Origin: Methanomassiliicoccales archaeon
GTDB lineage: Archaea > Thermoplasmatota > Thermoplasmata > Sysuiplasmatales > Sysuiplasmataceae
Direction: 5' to 3'
Assembly (NCBI GenBank): GCA_027365715.1
Contig: DAHXLZ010000063.1
Span: 1 to 32,398 of the forward strand
Length of the DNA stretch: 32,398 nucleotides
Positions 1-7,676 of the stretch are shown here, in pieces. Each line of letters begins with the position of its first letter. The stretch's first letter is position 1. Under the pieces are notes generated by a model. That model saw only the letters and a program-made list of their open reading frames with translations, was not told the DNA's origin and searched no databases. Position numbers and translations under genes: made by a program.

Positions 1-321
1 GAAGCGGCCGTCGAGTTCTGCCGCCATCGCAGTGAAGCGCGGCATTGTTCTCTGCCGCTTTGGTTTCATGCGCTGGCTCTTCACAACCTGCAGCGCCTGT
101 TTGCCTGCGCACTGTATGAGCCTTGCCGTCAGTGCGAAGCGCCCCTCTGCAGGCATGTGCGCACTGTCCACGTAGACATCGTCAGAATTCCGTTCGGACC
201 AGTACATTTCGATGAAATGGTTCACACAGCGGTTGTATTCTGTCAGGAAGGCTGTGACCGGTTCGAGTTTGCGCTCGTTGAGCGGGCTCGCAATCCTGAC
301 CGTCCTACGCATCATTGCCAT
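1..321 (-). CDS. tnpB: TnpB-like RNA-guided nuclease, N-terminal part (runs off left edge)
   Basis: The reading frame is open from 321 to the window edge, 107 codons. It begins MAMMRRTVRIASPLNERK and continues with a typical TnpB N-terminal pattern, including the stretch LTEYNRCVNHFIEMYW. TnpB is the transposon-encoded ancestor of Cas12, a RuvC-fold nuclease guided by an RNA from the element's end; here only the N-terminal (wedge/REC) side is present and the RuvC motifs lie outside. The start overlaps the end of tnpA by 17 nt; ATGs at 321, 315 and 312 are all possible, so the exact start is open. Identity rests on the pairing with an IS607 recombinase and on the N-terminal pattern. Confidence 0.7.
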   Translation of the reverse strand, partial: MAMMRRTVRIASPLNERKLEPVTAFLTEYNRCVNHFIEMYWSERNSDDVYVDSAHMPAEGRFALTARLIQCAGKQALQVVKSQRMKPKRQRTMPRFTAMAAELDGRF

Positions 322-883
322 TATGCTTCAACTCCGCTATGATTTTCTCAGTCTTCCGTCTGCTCCGACGCTGCCCGTACAGCCTTGCGCAGAACGAGGT
401 GATGATGGACTTAAAGTCCTGCATCAGGTCATCCCTGTCATTCGCTGCCTCATTGACCACCTCGATGCTCCTTCCGTGCTGTCTGAACAGCACGTCGATG
501 TAGTTGAAACCGAACCTGGTTAGCCTGTCCCTGTGTTCGACGATAATCTTTGAATAGCCGTCATCCGTGAGCAGTTTGAGCAGCTGCTTCCTGCTGTCGT
601 TGACACCGCTGCCGACTTCCTTCACAATCCTGTGAATTCTGTATCCTCTGGCAATGGCATACTGCGTCAGGCGCTCTGCCTGACTGTCGAGATTGCTCCT
701 GTTCTCTGAGCTGGAGACACGGGCATATATGGCAACACCGTCCGGCATCACGGACAGTTTTTCTTCTTCGATGATGATTGTTCCTGTCGGCAGCTGATGT
801 CCCTTCAGCTGACCCGCTTTCCACATGCGCCATGCGGCACGATAACCAATGCCCTCTTTCCGTGCCCAATCAGACAACTTCAT
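305..883 (-). CDS. tnpA: IS607-type serine recombinase (TnpA, resolvase/MerR-like)
   Basis: 192 aa, full length for IS607 TnpA. Residues 1-45 form a MerR-like winged helix-turn-helix (LSDWARKEGIGYRAAW). Residues 50-150 are the serine-recombinase catalytic domain: AIYARVSSSENRSNLDSQ holds the probable nucleophile Ser57, and DRLTRFGF carries the conserved catalytic Arg pair. A basic tail (GQRRSRRKTEKIIAEL) follows. In this family the DNA-binding domain is N-terminal, the reverse of classical resolvases. It catalyses cut-and-paste movement through a circular intermediate with little target specificity. The tnpB frame overlaps its last codons, so the two are probably translated together. No frameshift or stop disturbs the frame. 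Confidence 0.93.
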   Translation of the reverse strand: MKLSDWARKEGIGYRAAWRMWKAGQLKGHQLPTGTIIIEEEKLSVMPDGVAIYARVSSSENRSNLDSQAERLTQYAIARGYRIHRIVKEVGSGVNDSRKQLLKLLTDDGYSKIIVEHRDRLTRFGFNYIDVLFRQHGRSIEVVNEAANDRDDLMQDFKSIITSFCARLYGQRRSRRKTEKIIAELKHNGNDA

Positions 884-946
884 CCGACCATATACGACTA
901 TATAATTATTTAATATTTATGATACCATGGCGCTCGGAAACTGCCT

Positions 947-1753
947 TCAGATCCGCATTCTGTCTTCTGGTTCGGTGAATTTATGCCTGACACCATGCCG
1001 CATCAGAGCCTGGAAAAATTGCAGGGACAGTTTTGGTATGAATGTTCTTGCGGCGGCAGCAGCAGGTCCGCGTGCCAGGAAACCTGCACAGGAATAGCCT
1101 CCATCGGTGATGATGAAAGCAACATCGCTGTATACGTTATCCAAGCTCCCGCTCTTTGATCCGGTTATACCTTCAGGAAGGAGGAGTGGGATCCTGCTCC
1201 TGTCTTGCTGATGGCGCATCATGTTCAGAAAGATGCCGCTCTTCTTGCTCTCCGGATTCGCTGTATGCTGACATATCAGGTCGAATGTATCATCAAGCGA
1301 TGTTGTATTTTCAAGGCCCGCATTCCTTGCCTCAAAGTCAAGCATGAATCTCCTGAGCTTTGTCTGCTTCCAGCCAGATGAACGAAGGTGGTCGTTAAGT
1401 TTCTTCATCCCATATCGGCCTATCAGGTAATTGGTGGCTGTGTTATCGCTCAGATCTATCATAGCTGAAAGCAGTCCACTTACTGTAAGAGTTGAACCGG
1501 AAAAGAATTTCAGCACACTGTCATCCGTCATGGGAAGCGACGACACAGACACATGCGTTCCAAGTTTTCTTTCATGTTTCAGCGCGTAATCGAGAATGAA
1601 CAGTTTGATTATGCTCGCAGAGGGAAATTCATTCCCGCTGTTGTGCCTGAAAGAAAAACCCGATGCCGGGGATTCCAGCAGCATCTCCACATCACCGCCG
1701 TACTTTGAACAGACTGTGCGCAGTTTACCTTCTAGTTTTGCAAAATCAGACAT
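947..1753 (-). CDS. Class A beta-lactamase-fold serine hydrolase, cytosolic
   Basis: 268 aa. The three active-site motifs of the penicillin-binding/class A beta-lactamase fold occur in order: S47-I-I-K50 (nucleophile Ser and Lys), S102-D-N104, and K200-S-G202 in the KTG position. An omega-loop-like stretch, residues 139-156, contains Glu141 and a TTSLDD segment similar to the class A loop. There is no signal peptide, so it should stay in the cytoplasm, which is unusual for enzymes acting on cell-wall peptides; an archaeon also lacks murein. The physiological substrate is unknown, and peptidase or esterase activity is as likely as beta-lactam hydrolysis. The start ATG is about 30 nt from an AT-rich box shared with the divergent methyltransferase gene, consistent with a leaderless transcript. 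Confidence 0.8.
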   Translation of the reverse strand: MSDFAKLEGKLRTVCSKYGGDVEMLLESPASGFSFRHNSGNEFPSASIIKLFILDYALKHERKLGTHVSVSSLPMTDDSVLKFFSGSTLTVSGLLSAMIDLSDNTATNYLIGRYGMKKLNDHLRSSGWKQTKLRRFMLDFEARNAGLENTTSLDDTFDLICQHTANPESKKSGIFLNMMRHQQDRSRIPLLLPEGITGSKSGSLDNVYSDVAFIITDGGYSCAGFLARGPAAAAARTFIPKLSLQFFQALMRHGVRHKFTEPEDRMRI

Positions 1754-1778
1754 TTCCAGCGACGGTGTGATGCACTGG

Positions 1779-1790
1779 ATAAATAAATAT
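1779..1790. promoter_or_regulatory. Shared AT-rich TATA-like element between divergent genes
   Basis: ATAAATAAATAT reads as a TATA-like box on both strands. It lies about 27 nt from the hydrolase start on the minus strand and 20-70 nt before candidate methyltransferase starts on the plus strand. Confidence 0.45.
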
Positions 1791-1855
1791 CTGACACGGT
1801 GCGTTATGTATGGTTGACATTAAAGCAGGTACGTGTACCGGGATTACGAAGACGT

Positions 1856-2491
1856 ATGACGGCGGTTGACTACATATCGGCAGTAGCGAGGCTTTTCGAT
1901 GTTGACAGGGAGCGGGTCTCCAGACTCTGTGAAGACAGCAAAGCCACCCAAAATCTCATTTCACGGGGATTGAGGGGAAAGAATCTCTGGGCCCTGACTT
2001 ACGAGAAGAGGCGAGCACTCTATGCCATAACAAAGCTGCTTAAGCCTGACGTTGCTGTTGAGACAGGAGTGGGTTCTGGTGTATCAACTACGTTTTTGCT
2101 GTCCGCCCTGGGATCGGGAGTGTTGCATTCAATAGACCTGGGTGTCAAGTACGGCGAGGAGAAGGAGGAGTTTCCAACAGGTTTTCTCATTCCTGAAAAA
2201 TTGAAAGAAAAATGGCATTTCCACAAAGGTGATGCGAAGGTGCTGCTGAAACCACTTCTGGAAGAACTCGGCGACATACAGCTCTTCTACCACGACAGCA
2301 AACACACATATGCTCACGTCTACTTTGAACTGAGCTCCGCCTGGGATTACATGAACAGCGGTGTAATACTGGTAGACAATTACGAATTCACCGGCGCGCC
2401 AGTGAGATTTGCCAGCAGGTTTGGTGCACCGATCATCAGGCTCAGCGGCAGGGCCGGAGGCTTCTGTGCGATACCGAAGGCACTGGATTAG
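1856..2491 (+). CDS. Class I SAM-dependent methyltransferase
   Basis: About 211 aa from the ATG at 1856. The frame is open back to a GTG at 1799 and a TTG at 1814; the TATA-like element at 1779-1790 predicts transcription from about 1811, which argues against the GTG. The Rossmann motif I is VAVETGVGSGVSTTFLL, followed by an acidic motif II (HSIDLG) and HKGDAKVLL. The segment FYHDSKHTYAHVYFEL matches the Methyltransf_24 type (class I methyltransferases on sugars or small molecules). The substrate cannot be told from sequence. Its stop codon abuts the rtcB reading frame, so the two genes may be co-transcribed. Confidence 0.72.
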   Translation: MTAVDYISAVARLFDVDRERVSRLCEDSKATQNLISRGLRGKNLWALTYEKRRALYAITKLLKPDVAVETGVGSGVSTTFLLSALGSGVLHSIDLGVKYGEEKEEFPTGFLIPEKLKEKWHFHKGDAKVLLKPLLEELGDIQLFYHDSKHTYAHVYFELSSAWDYMNSGVILVDNYEFTGAPVRFASRFGAPIIRLSGRAGGFCAIPKALD

Positions 2492-2544
2492 TGCTGTGGT
2501 TTGCGTATTTTGCTGAAAGGCAAGGTTTTATAAGGACACTGAAA

Positions 2545-4023
2545 ATGGAAAAACGCGAGCTGGGCAAATTGACTTGGAATGGTACTTTAAACAAAATCGA
2601 TGAATTCAGGTATGAGATACCAAAGTCCTACAAGCAGGGAATGAGGACTTCGGCAATCATTTATTCAGACGAGAAGATGATCCAGTCGATAAAACAGGAT
2701 AACGCGCTTGAACAGGCTGCAAACATAACAATGATGCCAGGCATAGTGGGCAAGGCACTTGCGATGCCAGACATACACTGGGGATACGGCTTCCCGATCG
2801 GCGGCGTAATAGCGGAATCGGAAGAGGATGGAGTCATTTCACCAGGTGGTTTGGGTTTCGATATCAACTGCGGCGTGAGGATGGTCAGGACAGGACTGAT
2901 TTACAGCGACATTAAAGACAGGATAAAGGAATTGATGGAGAAACTCTTCCATCTGGTGCCATGTGGAGTTGGTTCAGAAGGGAACGTGAATGCAAAGGGA
3001 AATGAGATTGACAGGGTCCTCGACAACGGTGCGAAGTGGGCTGTCGAAAACGGTTACGGATGGGAGGAGGACCTGGAAGTAACGGAAGAGAACGGGCTGT
3101 ATGGCAGCGCGGACTCTTCAAAAGTCAGCATCAGGGCAAAGCAGAGGGGAAGGAAACAGATCGGAACACTGGGTTCAGGGAATCACTTTCTTGAGATTGA
3201 CAGGGTTGAAAAAATATTCGACAGAGAGGTAGGGCGGAAATTCGGCATAGAAACTGAAGATCAGATAGTCATAACCGTGCATACAGGATCCAGGGGACTC
3301 GGGCATCAGGTTGCTACAGATTATCTCAAACTGATGGAAGAGAATGCTGCAGGGTACGGTTACAATCTTCCGGACAGACAGCTCGCATGTGCACCAATAC
3401 ACTCCAGAGAAGGGGAAGATTACTTTGCTGCCATGGCCGCAGCAGCAAACTTCGGCTGGGCAAACAGGCAGCTGATACTGCATCGTATCAGGGAAGCATT
3501 CGGTTCGGTACTTTCCCGTTCTCCGGAAGAACTTGGAATGCATCTCGTCTATGATGTTGCCCACAACATAGCAAAGGTTGAGGAATATGTTATCGATGGA
3601 AAAAGGATCCGTGCTTACATACACAGGAAAGGGGCAACAAGGGCACTGCCGGCCAATCATCCATTAGTGCCTGCAAAGTACTCTGCGGTTGGACAGCCGG
3701 TGATTATTCCGGGAGACATGGGAACGGCAAGCTATCTTCTCGTCGGCGCAGAGGGTTCTGTCAGAGAGAGCTTCGGCTCGACATGTCACGGTGCAGGGAG
3801 AATTCTATCCAGGAGTGCTGCAATGAGAATGTACAATGAGGTCGATGTCAGGCGCAAAATGTCAGATAGCGGGATTTACCTCAAATCTGCGACGATTGAA
3901 GGCATACTCGAAGAGGCGCCGGGGGCCTACAAGAATGTGGATGATGTTGTACGGATAACACAGGGCGCCGGTCTTTCAAGGATGGTTGCCCGTGTGGTGC
4001 CAGTGGGTGTTATGAAAGGATGA
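2545..4023 (+). CDS. rtcB: RNA-splicing ligase RtcB
   Basis: 492 aa from the ATG at 2545; the frame is open back to a GTG at 2491, but family alignment favours MEKRELGKL as the N-terminus. RtcB joins 2',3'-cyclic phosphate (or 3'-phosphate) ends to 5'-OH ends, using GTP and Mn2+, in tRNA exon ligation and RNA repair. Visible signatures are GGLGFDINCGVRM (Mn-binding Asp and Cys), GTLGSGNHFLEI, HTGSRGLGHQ, GATRALPANHP, GDMGTASYLLVG and STCHGAGR, whose His is the guanylylated residue. No intein interrupts the gene, although inteins are frequent in archaeal rtcB. No archease gene is adjacent. A TTTTATAAGG box at 2525-2534 could be a promoter but lies rather close to the ATG. Confidence 0.97.
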   Translation: MEKRELGKLTWNGTLNKIDEFRYEIPKSYKQGMRTSAIIYSDEKMIQSIKQDNALEQAANITMMPGIVGKALAMPDIHWGYGFPIGGVIAESEEDGVISPGGLGFDINCGVRMVRTGLIYSDIKDRIKELMEKLFHLVPCGVGSEGNVNAKGNEIDRVLDNGAKWAVENGYGWEEDLEVTEENGLYGSADSSKVSIRAKQRGRKQIGTLGSGNHFLEIDRVEKIFDREVGRKFGIETEDQIVITVHTGSRGLGHQVATDYLKLMEENAAGYGYNLPDRQLACAPIHSREGEDYFAAMAAAANFGWANRQLILHRIREAFGSVLSRSPEELGMHLVYDVAHNIAKVEEYVIDGKRIRAYIHRKGATRALPANHPLVPAKYSAVGQPVIIPGDMGTASYLLVGAEGSVRESFGSTCHGAGRILSRSAAMRMYNEVDVRRKMSDSGIYLKSATIEGILEEAPGAYKNVDDVVRITQGAGLSRMVARVVPVGVMKG

Positions 4024-4058
4024 ACTCCGAATTATCACTGGATGTGAGCGTGTAACGA

Positions 4059-5333
4059 TTAACCGAATATTGCATGCGCTGCAATCTTCGTTATCCTGCT
4101 CCTGATCCTGACATCGCAGACAACCATGAGTCCCCAGTCCTGACGGGAGTGCAGCTGGACGGCCCGTGCTATGGGGCTGAGGGAAGTGAGCTTTCTTATC
4201 TTGCCGTCGTCGTCGAGTATCGGAACCTCGGTCTTCCCTTTTCTCCCGCTGCCCGCGAGATATTCAATCGGGGCAGAGTCGATTATTACACTCCCCGGTT
4301 CCGCTCTGGCCGACAATGACAGTTCATCCTCAATTTCAGGAAGCATCCCCTTTCTTGAAAGTGTGGATATTCTTTTCTTCTGTTCACTGTCCATGCTGTC
4401 AATGCTGAGAAGAAACGAAGTTTTGTACAGTTTCCTGTATTTCAGACGCAACGCTATTTCTCTCTGAAAGCCACCGTGCATCTTCAGCCTTTCTGAAAGG
4501 GAGGCATCTGTATCTTTGAATACATCTACAAACTGTCCCGGTTCAAGCATCGAGACTGCTTTCGTAAGCATCATCTCAGCTATCCTCACTGTCTTGTGAA
4601 AATAAACAGAACTGTTCATGAGCACCCTGGAGACTGTGAGCCCTTCCACTGCTGACATTCCCCTTCTGCCCACAGCCATCGTTCCACCGGTGAGAATGGA
4701 AGTTTCTACTATTCTGTCCGCGTCAATTCTTCCCGGCGCAACACCGGTATAATGAGCATCGCGCATCAGATAGTCCAGCTGGTCAACATCGACAGGGCCG
4801 TGAATCAGTGAAGTGATATAAGGGGCTACCCCTGCAACACCCTTCTCCATCATGACAAGGTCGGCTACCTCCCTGACATCAAGGCCTGATTTTTCTATGC
4901 AGTCGACTATCCTTGGCTGGCCCTCCAGAACGATGTCCTCGCCATCCGGAACGACGTTTATCTCCCCTTTTATTATCCTGGCAGTGAGCTCCATATGGTC
5001 TATGCCGAGCCTGCTCCTGAGCACATCCTCAAATGTGTGTGAGAAAGGTGGATGACCAACATCATGAACGAGAGCAGCCAGACGGAGCATTTCTGCCTCC
5101 TGACCCTTTATGCCGAGAGAGAGACAAAACCTGCCCGCAAGATGGAATGCGCCAATCATATGCTCCATCCTGGTGTGATTTGCACCGGGAAAAACAAGAT
5201 TGGCAAGACCAAGCTGGTGTATCTGGCCCATCCTTTGCATTTCAGGCGTGTCCAGTATTTCACCGTACTGTCCGTCGAGCCTTATGCTTCCATGAACACC
5301 ATCATGCACCACGATATGATCCCTGCGGCTCAT
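4059..5333 (-). CDS. HD-domain phosphohydrolase (dGTPase/SAMHD1-like)
   Basis: 424 aa. The metal-binding HD signature is complete: His58 in NHTRMEHMIG, His90-Asp91 in ALVHDVGHPPFSH, and the distal Asp in VDVDQLDYLMRDAHYTG (residues 181-197). This arrangement is that of the archaeal and bacterial relatives of SAMHD1 and dGTPase (the YwfO-like group), which hydrolyse nucleoside triphosphates. The C-terminal half, residues 260-424, has no recognisable second domain. It converges on rtcB and is divergent from the KaiC-like gene. An AATATTAC box about 20-30 nt upstream of the ATG fits a leaderless transcript. The nucleotide substrate is not determined by the sequence. Confidence 0.85.
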   Translation of the reverse strand: MSRRDHIVVHDGVHGSIRLDGQYGEILDTPEMQRMGQIHQLGLANLVFPGANHTRMEHMIGAFHLAGRFCLSLGIKGQEAEMLRLAALVHDVGHPPFSHTFEDVLRSRLGIDHMELTARIIKGEINVVPDGEDIVLEGQPRIVDCIEKSGLDVREVADLVMMEKGVAGVAPYITSLIHGPVDVDQLDYLMRDAHYTGVAPGRIDADRIVETSILTGGTMAVGRRGMSAVEGLTVSRVLMNSSVYFHKTVRIAEMMLTKAVSMLEPGQFVDVFKDTDASLSERLKMHGGFQREIALRLKYRKLYKTSFLLSIDSMDSEQKKRISTLSRKGMLPEIEDELSLSARAEPGSVIIDSAPIEYLAGSGRKGKTEVPILDDDGKIRKLTSLSPIARAVQLHSRQDWGLMVVCDVRIRSRITKIAAHAIFG

Positions 5334-5449
5334 GAAGGCTGTTAAGCAGATTGTAATATTTCATGACAACTCAAATGCGAGAGCGCGCCTGAGTGAAGAA
5401 GAGCGAGAATCGTACCATCAGTATTAAATCAAAACAGCGAAAGTGAGCA

Positions 5450-6181
5450 TTGGTTAAGTTGGAGACTAAAACAGTTGCCCTGGAGCGGGTAAAGACATTC
5501 ATCGAGGGTTTCGACAGCAGGATAGACGGTGGCATCAGGAAAGGACACATTGTCCTGATCTTTGGTTCACCTGGTACGATGAAGTCTTCAATATCGATGA
5601 ATCTTCTCTGGAACAATTCACGAAAATCAGGATTGAAATGTCTCTACATATCGCTTGAAGAGACGAAACAGAGTCTTATGGAGTCCATGAAGCAGCTGGG
5701 CTTCTGGCCAGTGGATGATTCATCATTCACAATATCGGACATCGCGACACTCAGACTTGAGCATGAAGAGGCCGACAGCGGAAGGGACTGGTTCAAGATA
5801 CTGGAAGAATATATTAAAAAGAGAGTCGACGCTGCTGGCGTTGACATTGTAGTGCTGGATTCCATCAATGCAGTTTTTTCACTTAATCGGGTAGAAAATC
5901 CGAGGCAGGAACTCTTTCACTTCTTCGGTTTCCTCAGGAAGATGAACATAACATCATTCATAATTTCAGAGCTGAAACCGGGCAGCGAGGAAATATCTGC
6001 TTACGGCGAAGACTTTCTGGCCGATGGAACCTTTGCGCTGCGTTTCCACCAGGTGGGTGAAGCGGACTACCAGTTGAGAATCAGATGTCTCAAACTCAGG
6101 CATTCCAGAGTCGAACACGGGTACCTAACACTGATATTCAAGGATGGTGCGTTTTCAGCCACTCCGCCAATATCGGAGTGA
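5450..6181 (+). CDS. KaiC/RadA-superfamily ATPase, single domain
   Basis: 243 aa. Walker A is GSPGTMKSS (residues 39-47), Walker B is VDIVVLDSINAVF (131-143, Asp137), and the Glu70-Glu71 pair in ISLEETKQS corresponds to the catalytic glutamates of KaiC. Only one RecA-like domain is present, as in the many archaeal KaiC-like proteins of unknown function linked to signalling, motility or DNA repair. The start is a TTG at 5450, chosen because the TATA-like GTATTAAATC at 5421-5430 lies one promoter length upstream, making it leaderless. Two bases separate its end from the end of the convergent sepF gene, so transcripts from both sides must meet here. Confidence 0.85.
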   Translation: MVKLETKTVALERVKTFIEGFDSRIDGGIRKGHIVLIFGSPGTMKSSISMNLLWNNSRKSGLKCLYISLEETKQSLMESMKQLGFWPVDDSSFTISDIATLRLEHEEADSGRDWFKILEEYIKKRVDAAGVDIVVLDSINAVFSLNRVENPRQELFHFFGFLRKMNITSFIISELKPGSEEISAYGEDFLADGTFALRFHQVGEADYQLRIRCLKLRHSRVEHGYLTLIFKDGAFSATPPISE

Positions 6182-6183
6182 AA

Positions 6184-6558
6184 TCAGAAGCCGCCCTTTA
6201 TCTTATTCCTGTCGACCTTGACCCCGCCGGGAGTGACGATGAAATAACTTTTGCCAAGGCCCGCAACATCTCCGCCGACATCCCTGGCAACAAGCTTCAG
6301 ATCGTTTGTAATGCGTTTCATTGCAAGCTGGTCTCCGGACAGTGCCGTGTAGTCCAGAACCAGAATATGTCCGTTGAAGACGTGACCGGTCAGTTTGCCG
6401 AGATCCTCATAGCGATATAGCTCAGCGACCTTGACAAGCGTCTTGGCGCCGACCTGATTCTCTGATTCATAGTTCATCTGTGTCAAATCTATGAACTCCG
6501 TTGTTTCAACAGGCGACATGTCTCCTTTTCCAAATTCCCTTTTCTTGAGAATTGCCAT
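6184..6558 (-). CDS. sepF: SepF-like cell division protein
   Basis: 124 aa from the ATG at 6558. Residues 44-124 match the SepF (DUF552) fold: VKVAELYRYEDLGKL, GHVFNGHILVLDYTAL, and the glycine-rich GGDVAGLGKSYFIVTPGGV. Archaeal SepF anchors FtsZ to the membrane through an N-terminal amphipathic segment; MAILKKREFGKGD could serve this role. The frame is open 30 codons further upstream, to 6648, but that stretch overlaps the tail of a transposon relic and a purine-rich AAGAAGGGAT site precedes the 6558 ATG, so the shorter start is preferred. No ftsZ gene is in the window. Confidence 0.82.
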   Translation of the reverse strand: MAILKKREFGKGDMSPVETTEFIDLTQMNYESENQVGAKTLVKVAELYRYEDLGKLTGHVFNGHILVLDYTALSGDQLAMKRITNDLKLVARDVGGDVAGLGKSYFIVTPGGVKVDRNKIKGGF

Positions 6559-6697
6559 CCAATCCCTTCTTAATGGATAACGGAGTTCGTTATTTAGATG
6601 TTGCGGGGACTTTTTGAATAAACCCAGATGACGCTGAATTTCATTCATGCCCCTCCATCTGCGCCACAGATTGCCTGAATAATTCGCTCCCTCCCGG

Positions 6698-6862
6698 TTA
6701 CCCCCTCACTGCTTCAGATGGGGTGTGTTTTGAGCGCACGTGTCCTGGTTGCCAGTTGCCTGAAATGGTTATGGCTGCATTCAGGTCCCTGCCGATGCCG
6801 TTGCAATGGTGCATTCAGTCAACTCCGTTTCTTTTGCAAAAGAGACAGGCTGAGGAATGACG
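6698..6862 (-). pseudogene. Relic of the 3' end of a tnpB gene
   Basis: Minus-strand translation of this otherwise gene-free stretch gives SSACLFCKRNGVD, a stop, then MHHCNGIGRDLNAAITIS and further residues ending SEAVRG and a TAA at 6698. Cys-x2-Cys, a further Cys and the RDLNAA signature are the C-terminal zinc finger and third RuvC motif of TnpB. In-frame stops (at 6815-6817 and further upstream) and the absence of the rest of the gene show it is dead. The remaining gene-poor DNA between 6559 and 6951 shows nothing else I can identify and may contain the old transposon end. Confidence 0.6.
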
Positions 6863-6951
6863 GGAAAGGCCTTAATGGTTGTGTAACAGACTCCGATTAC
6901 GGGTTCTTTCACAAGAACTGTTGTGGTCAAAACGCATTAGTGCACAGAGCA

Positions 6952-7524
6952 CTACTTTCGTATGTCGGCTCCAATGAGGATGTAAGCGATGCCGAATATT
7001 ATGTTTATTACCCCCTTCAGGATAGACACTACCTGCCCGAAGCCGCCTATGTGGTAAAACAATAGTACGTCTGCAACAGGCATGACAAATATTGAGATGA
7101 ACAGCCCACCCAGAAGTCCCAGCCACAGCAGCGTCCTGTGCTCGCTGGATGAGAGGCCGTGAATGAACAGGAAGTATGAGACATAAAGAAGTGTTCCGGA
7201 AACCATTAATGCAGCCATACCGGTTACAAATTGCACAGTTGGAGCCCTGATTGCATACCCGGAATAAACCACGAGGTATGGGGAGAAAATATAGGCTGAC
7301 GCGCCTGAGAGCAGTGAAATGAGTGTGGAAATAAGGAAAATTACAATACCATATGTCATAAAACGCTTCTCCTGTTCGCGCATCCTTCCGAATTCGATTA
7401 GGATTAGAACGACTCCAATCAAAGCGAGTATGGTGCCCAGCAGGGAAGAGCCGCCTGTGAGGAGTATTCCTTCGAAGGCGGAGATGAGAAACGCGACGCC
7501 AATGAGAACAAGACCGATGCCCAC
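6952..7524 (-). CDS. Multi-pass membrane protein of unknown function
   Basis: 190 aa with about six hydrophobic segments: roughly residues 2-20, 25-44, 56-75, 95-120, 130-155 and 160-186. A short charged loop, GRMREQEKR, lies after the second. The start is a GTG at 7524; no ATG is available upstream before the in-frame stop at 7564, and a GGAGGAG stretch lies about 20 nt upstream. The composition resembles small archaeal DUF973-like or Yip1-like membrane proteins, but I cannot assign a family. It stands alone, downstream of and in the same direction as the PUA gene. Confidence 0.7.
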   Translation of the reverse strand: MGIGLVLIGVAFLISAFEGILLTGGSSLLGTILALIGVVLILIEFGRMREQEKRFMTYGIVIFLISTLISLLSGASAYIFSPYLVVYSGYAIRAPTVQFVTGMAALMVSGTLLYVSYFLFIHGLSSSEHRTLLWLGLLGGLFISIFVMPVADVLLFYHIGGFGQVVSILKGVINIIFGIAYILIGADIRK

Positions 7525-7676
7525 GATACTGTAATCGGCAGCTCCTCCAAATTTACTGATTTTTAATCACCCGAGTCAATCGTCGCTACGCCCGGGTTGT
7601 TTATAAAGAGATCAACTCATTTCGCCTGAAAGTTGTCTGCAAACTGCATTTATAGGCAATACAAAGGAGAGTTGAT

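Larger units (their letters stand above)
1..883 (-). mobile_element. IS607-family element, partial (tnpA plus 5' part of tnpB)
   Basis: A serine recombinase of the IS607 type is followed directly, with a 17-nt overlap, by a TnpB reading frame that leaves the window at base 1. This gene order is the hallmark of IS607-family transposons. The recombinase frame is intact, so the element may still be functional. The recombinase-proximal end must lie in the 63-bp AT-rich gap between the tnpA start (883) and the next gene's stop (947); I see no terminal inverted repeat, as expected for this family. The other end, where the TnpB guide RNA would lie, is outside the window. Confidence 0.75.

Noticed and set aside
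3175..3660. 161-aa frame antisense to rtcB
   Set aside because: Lies wholly inside a clear gene; composition rich in Cys/His/Phe as expected for a shadow frame.
6718..7065. 115-aa plus-strand frame
   Set aside because: The opposite strand contains the TnpB relic and the end of a membrane-protein gene, which explain the DNA better.
7611..7676. Inverted 8-bp arms ATCAACTC and GAGTTGAT, 50 nt apart
   Set aside because: Arms are short and widely spaced; this may be chance in AT-rich intergenic DNA.
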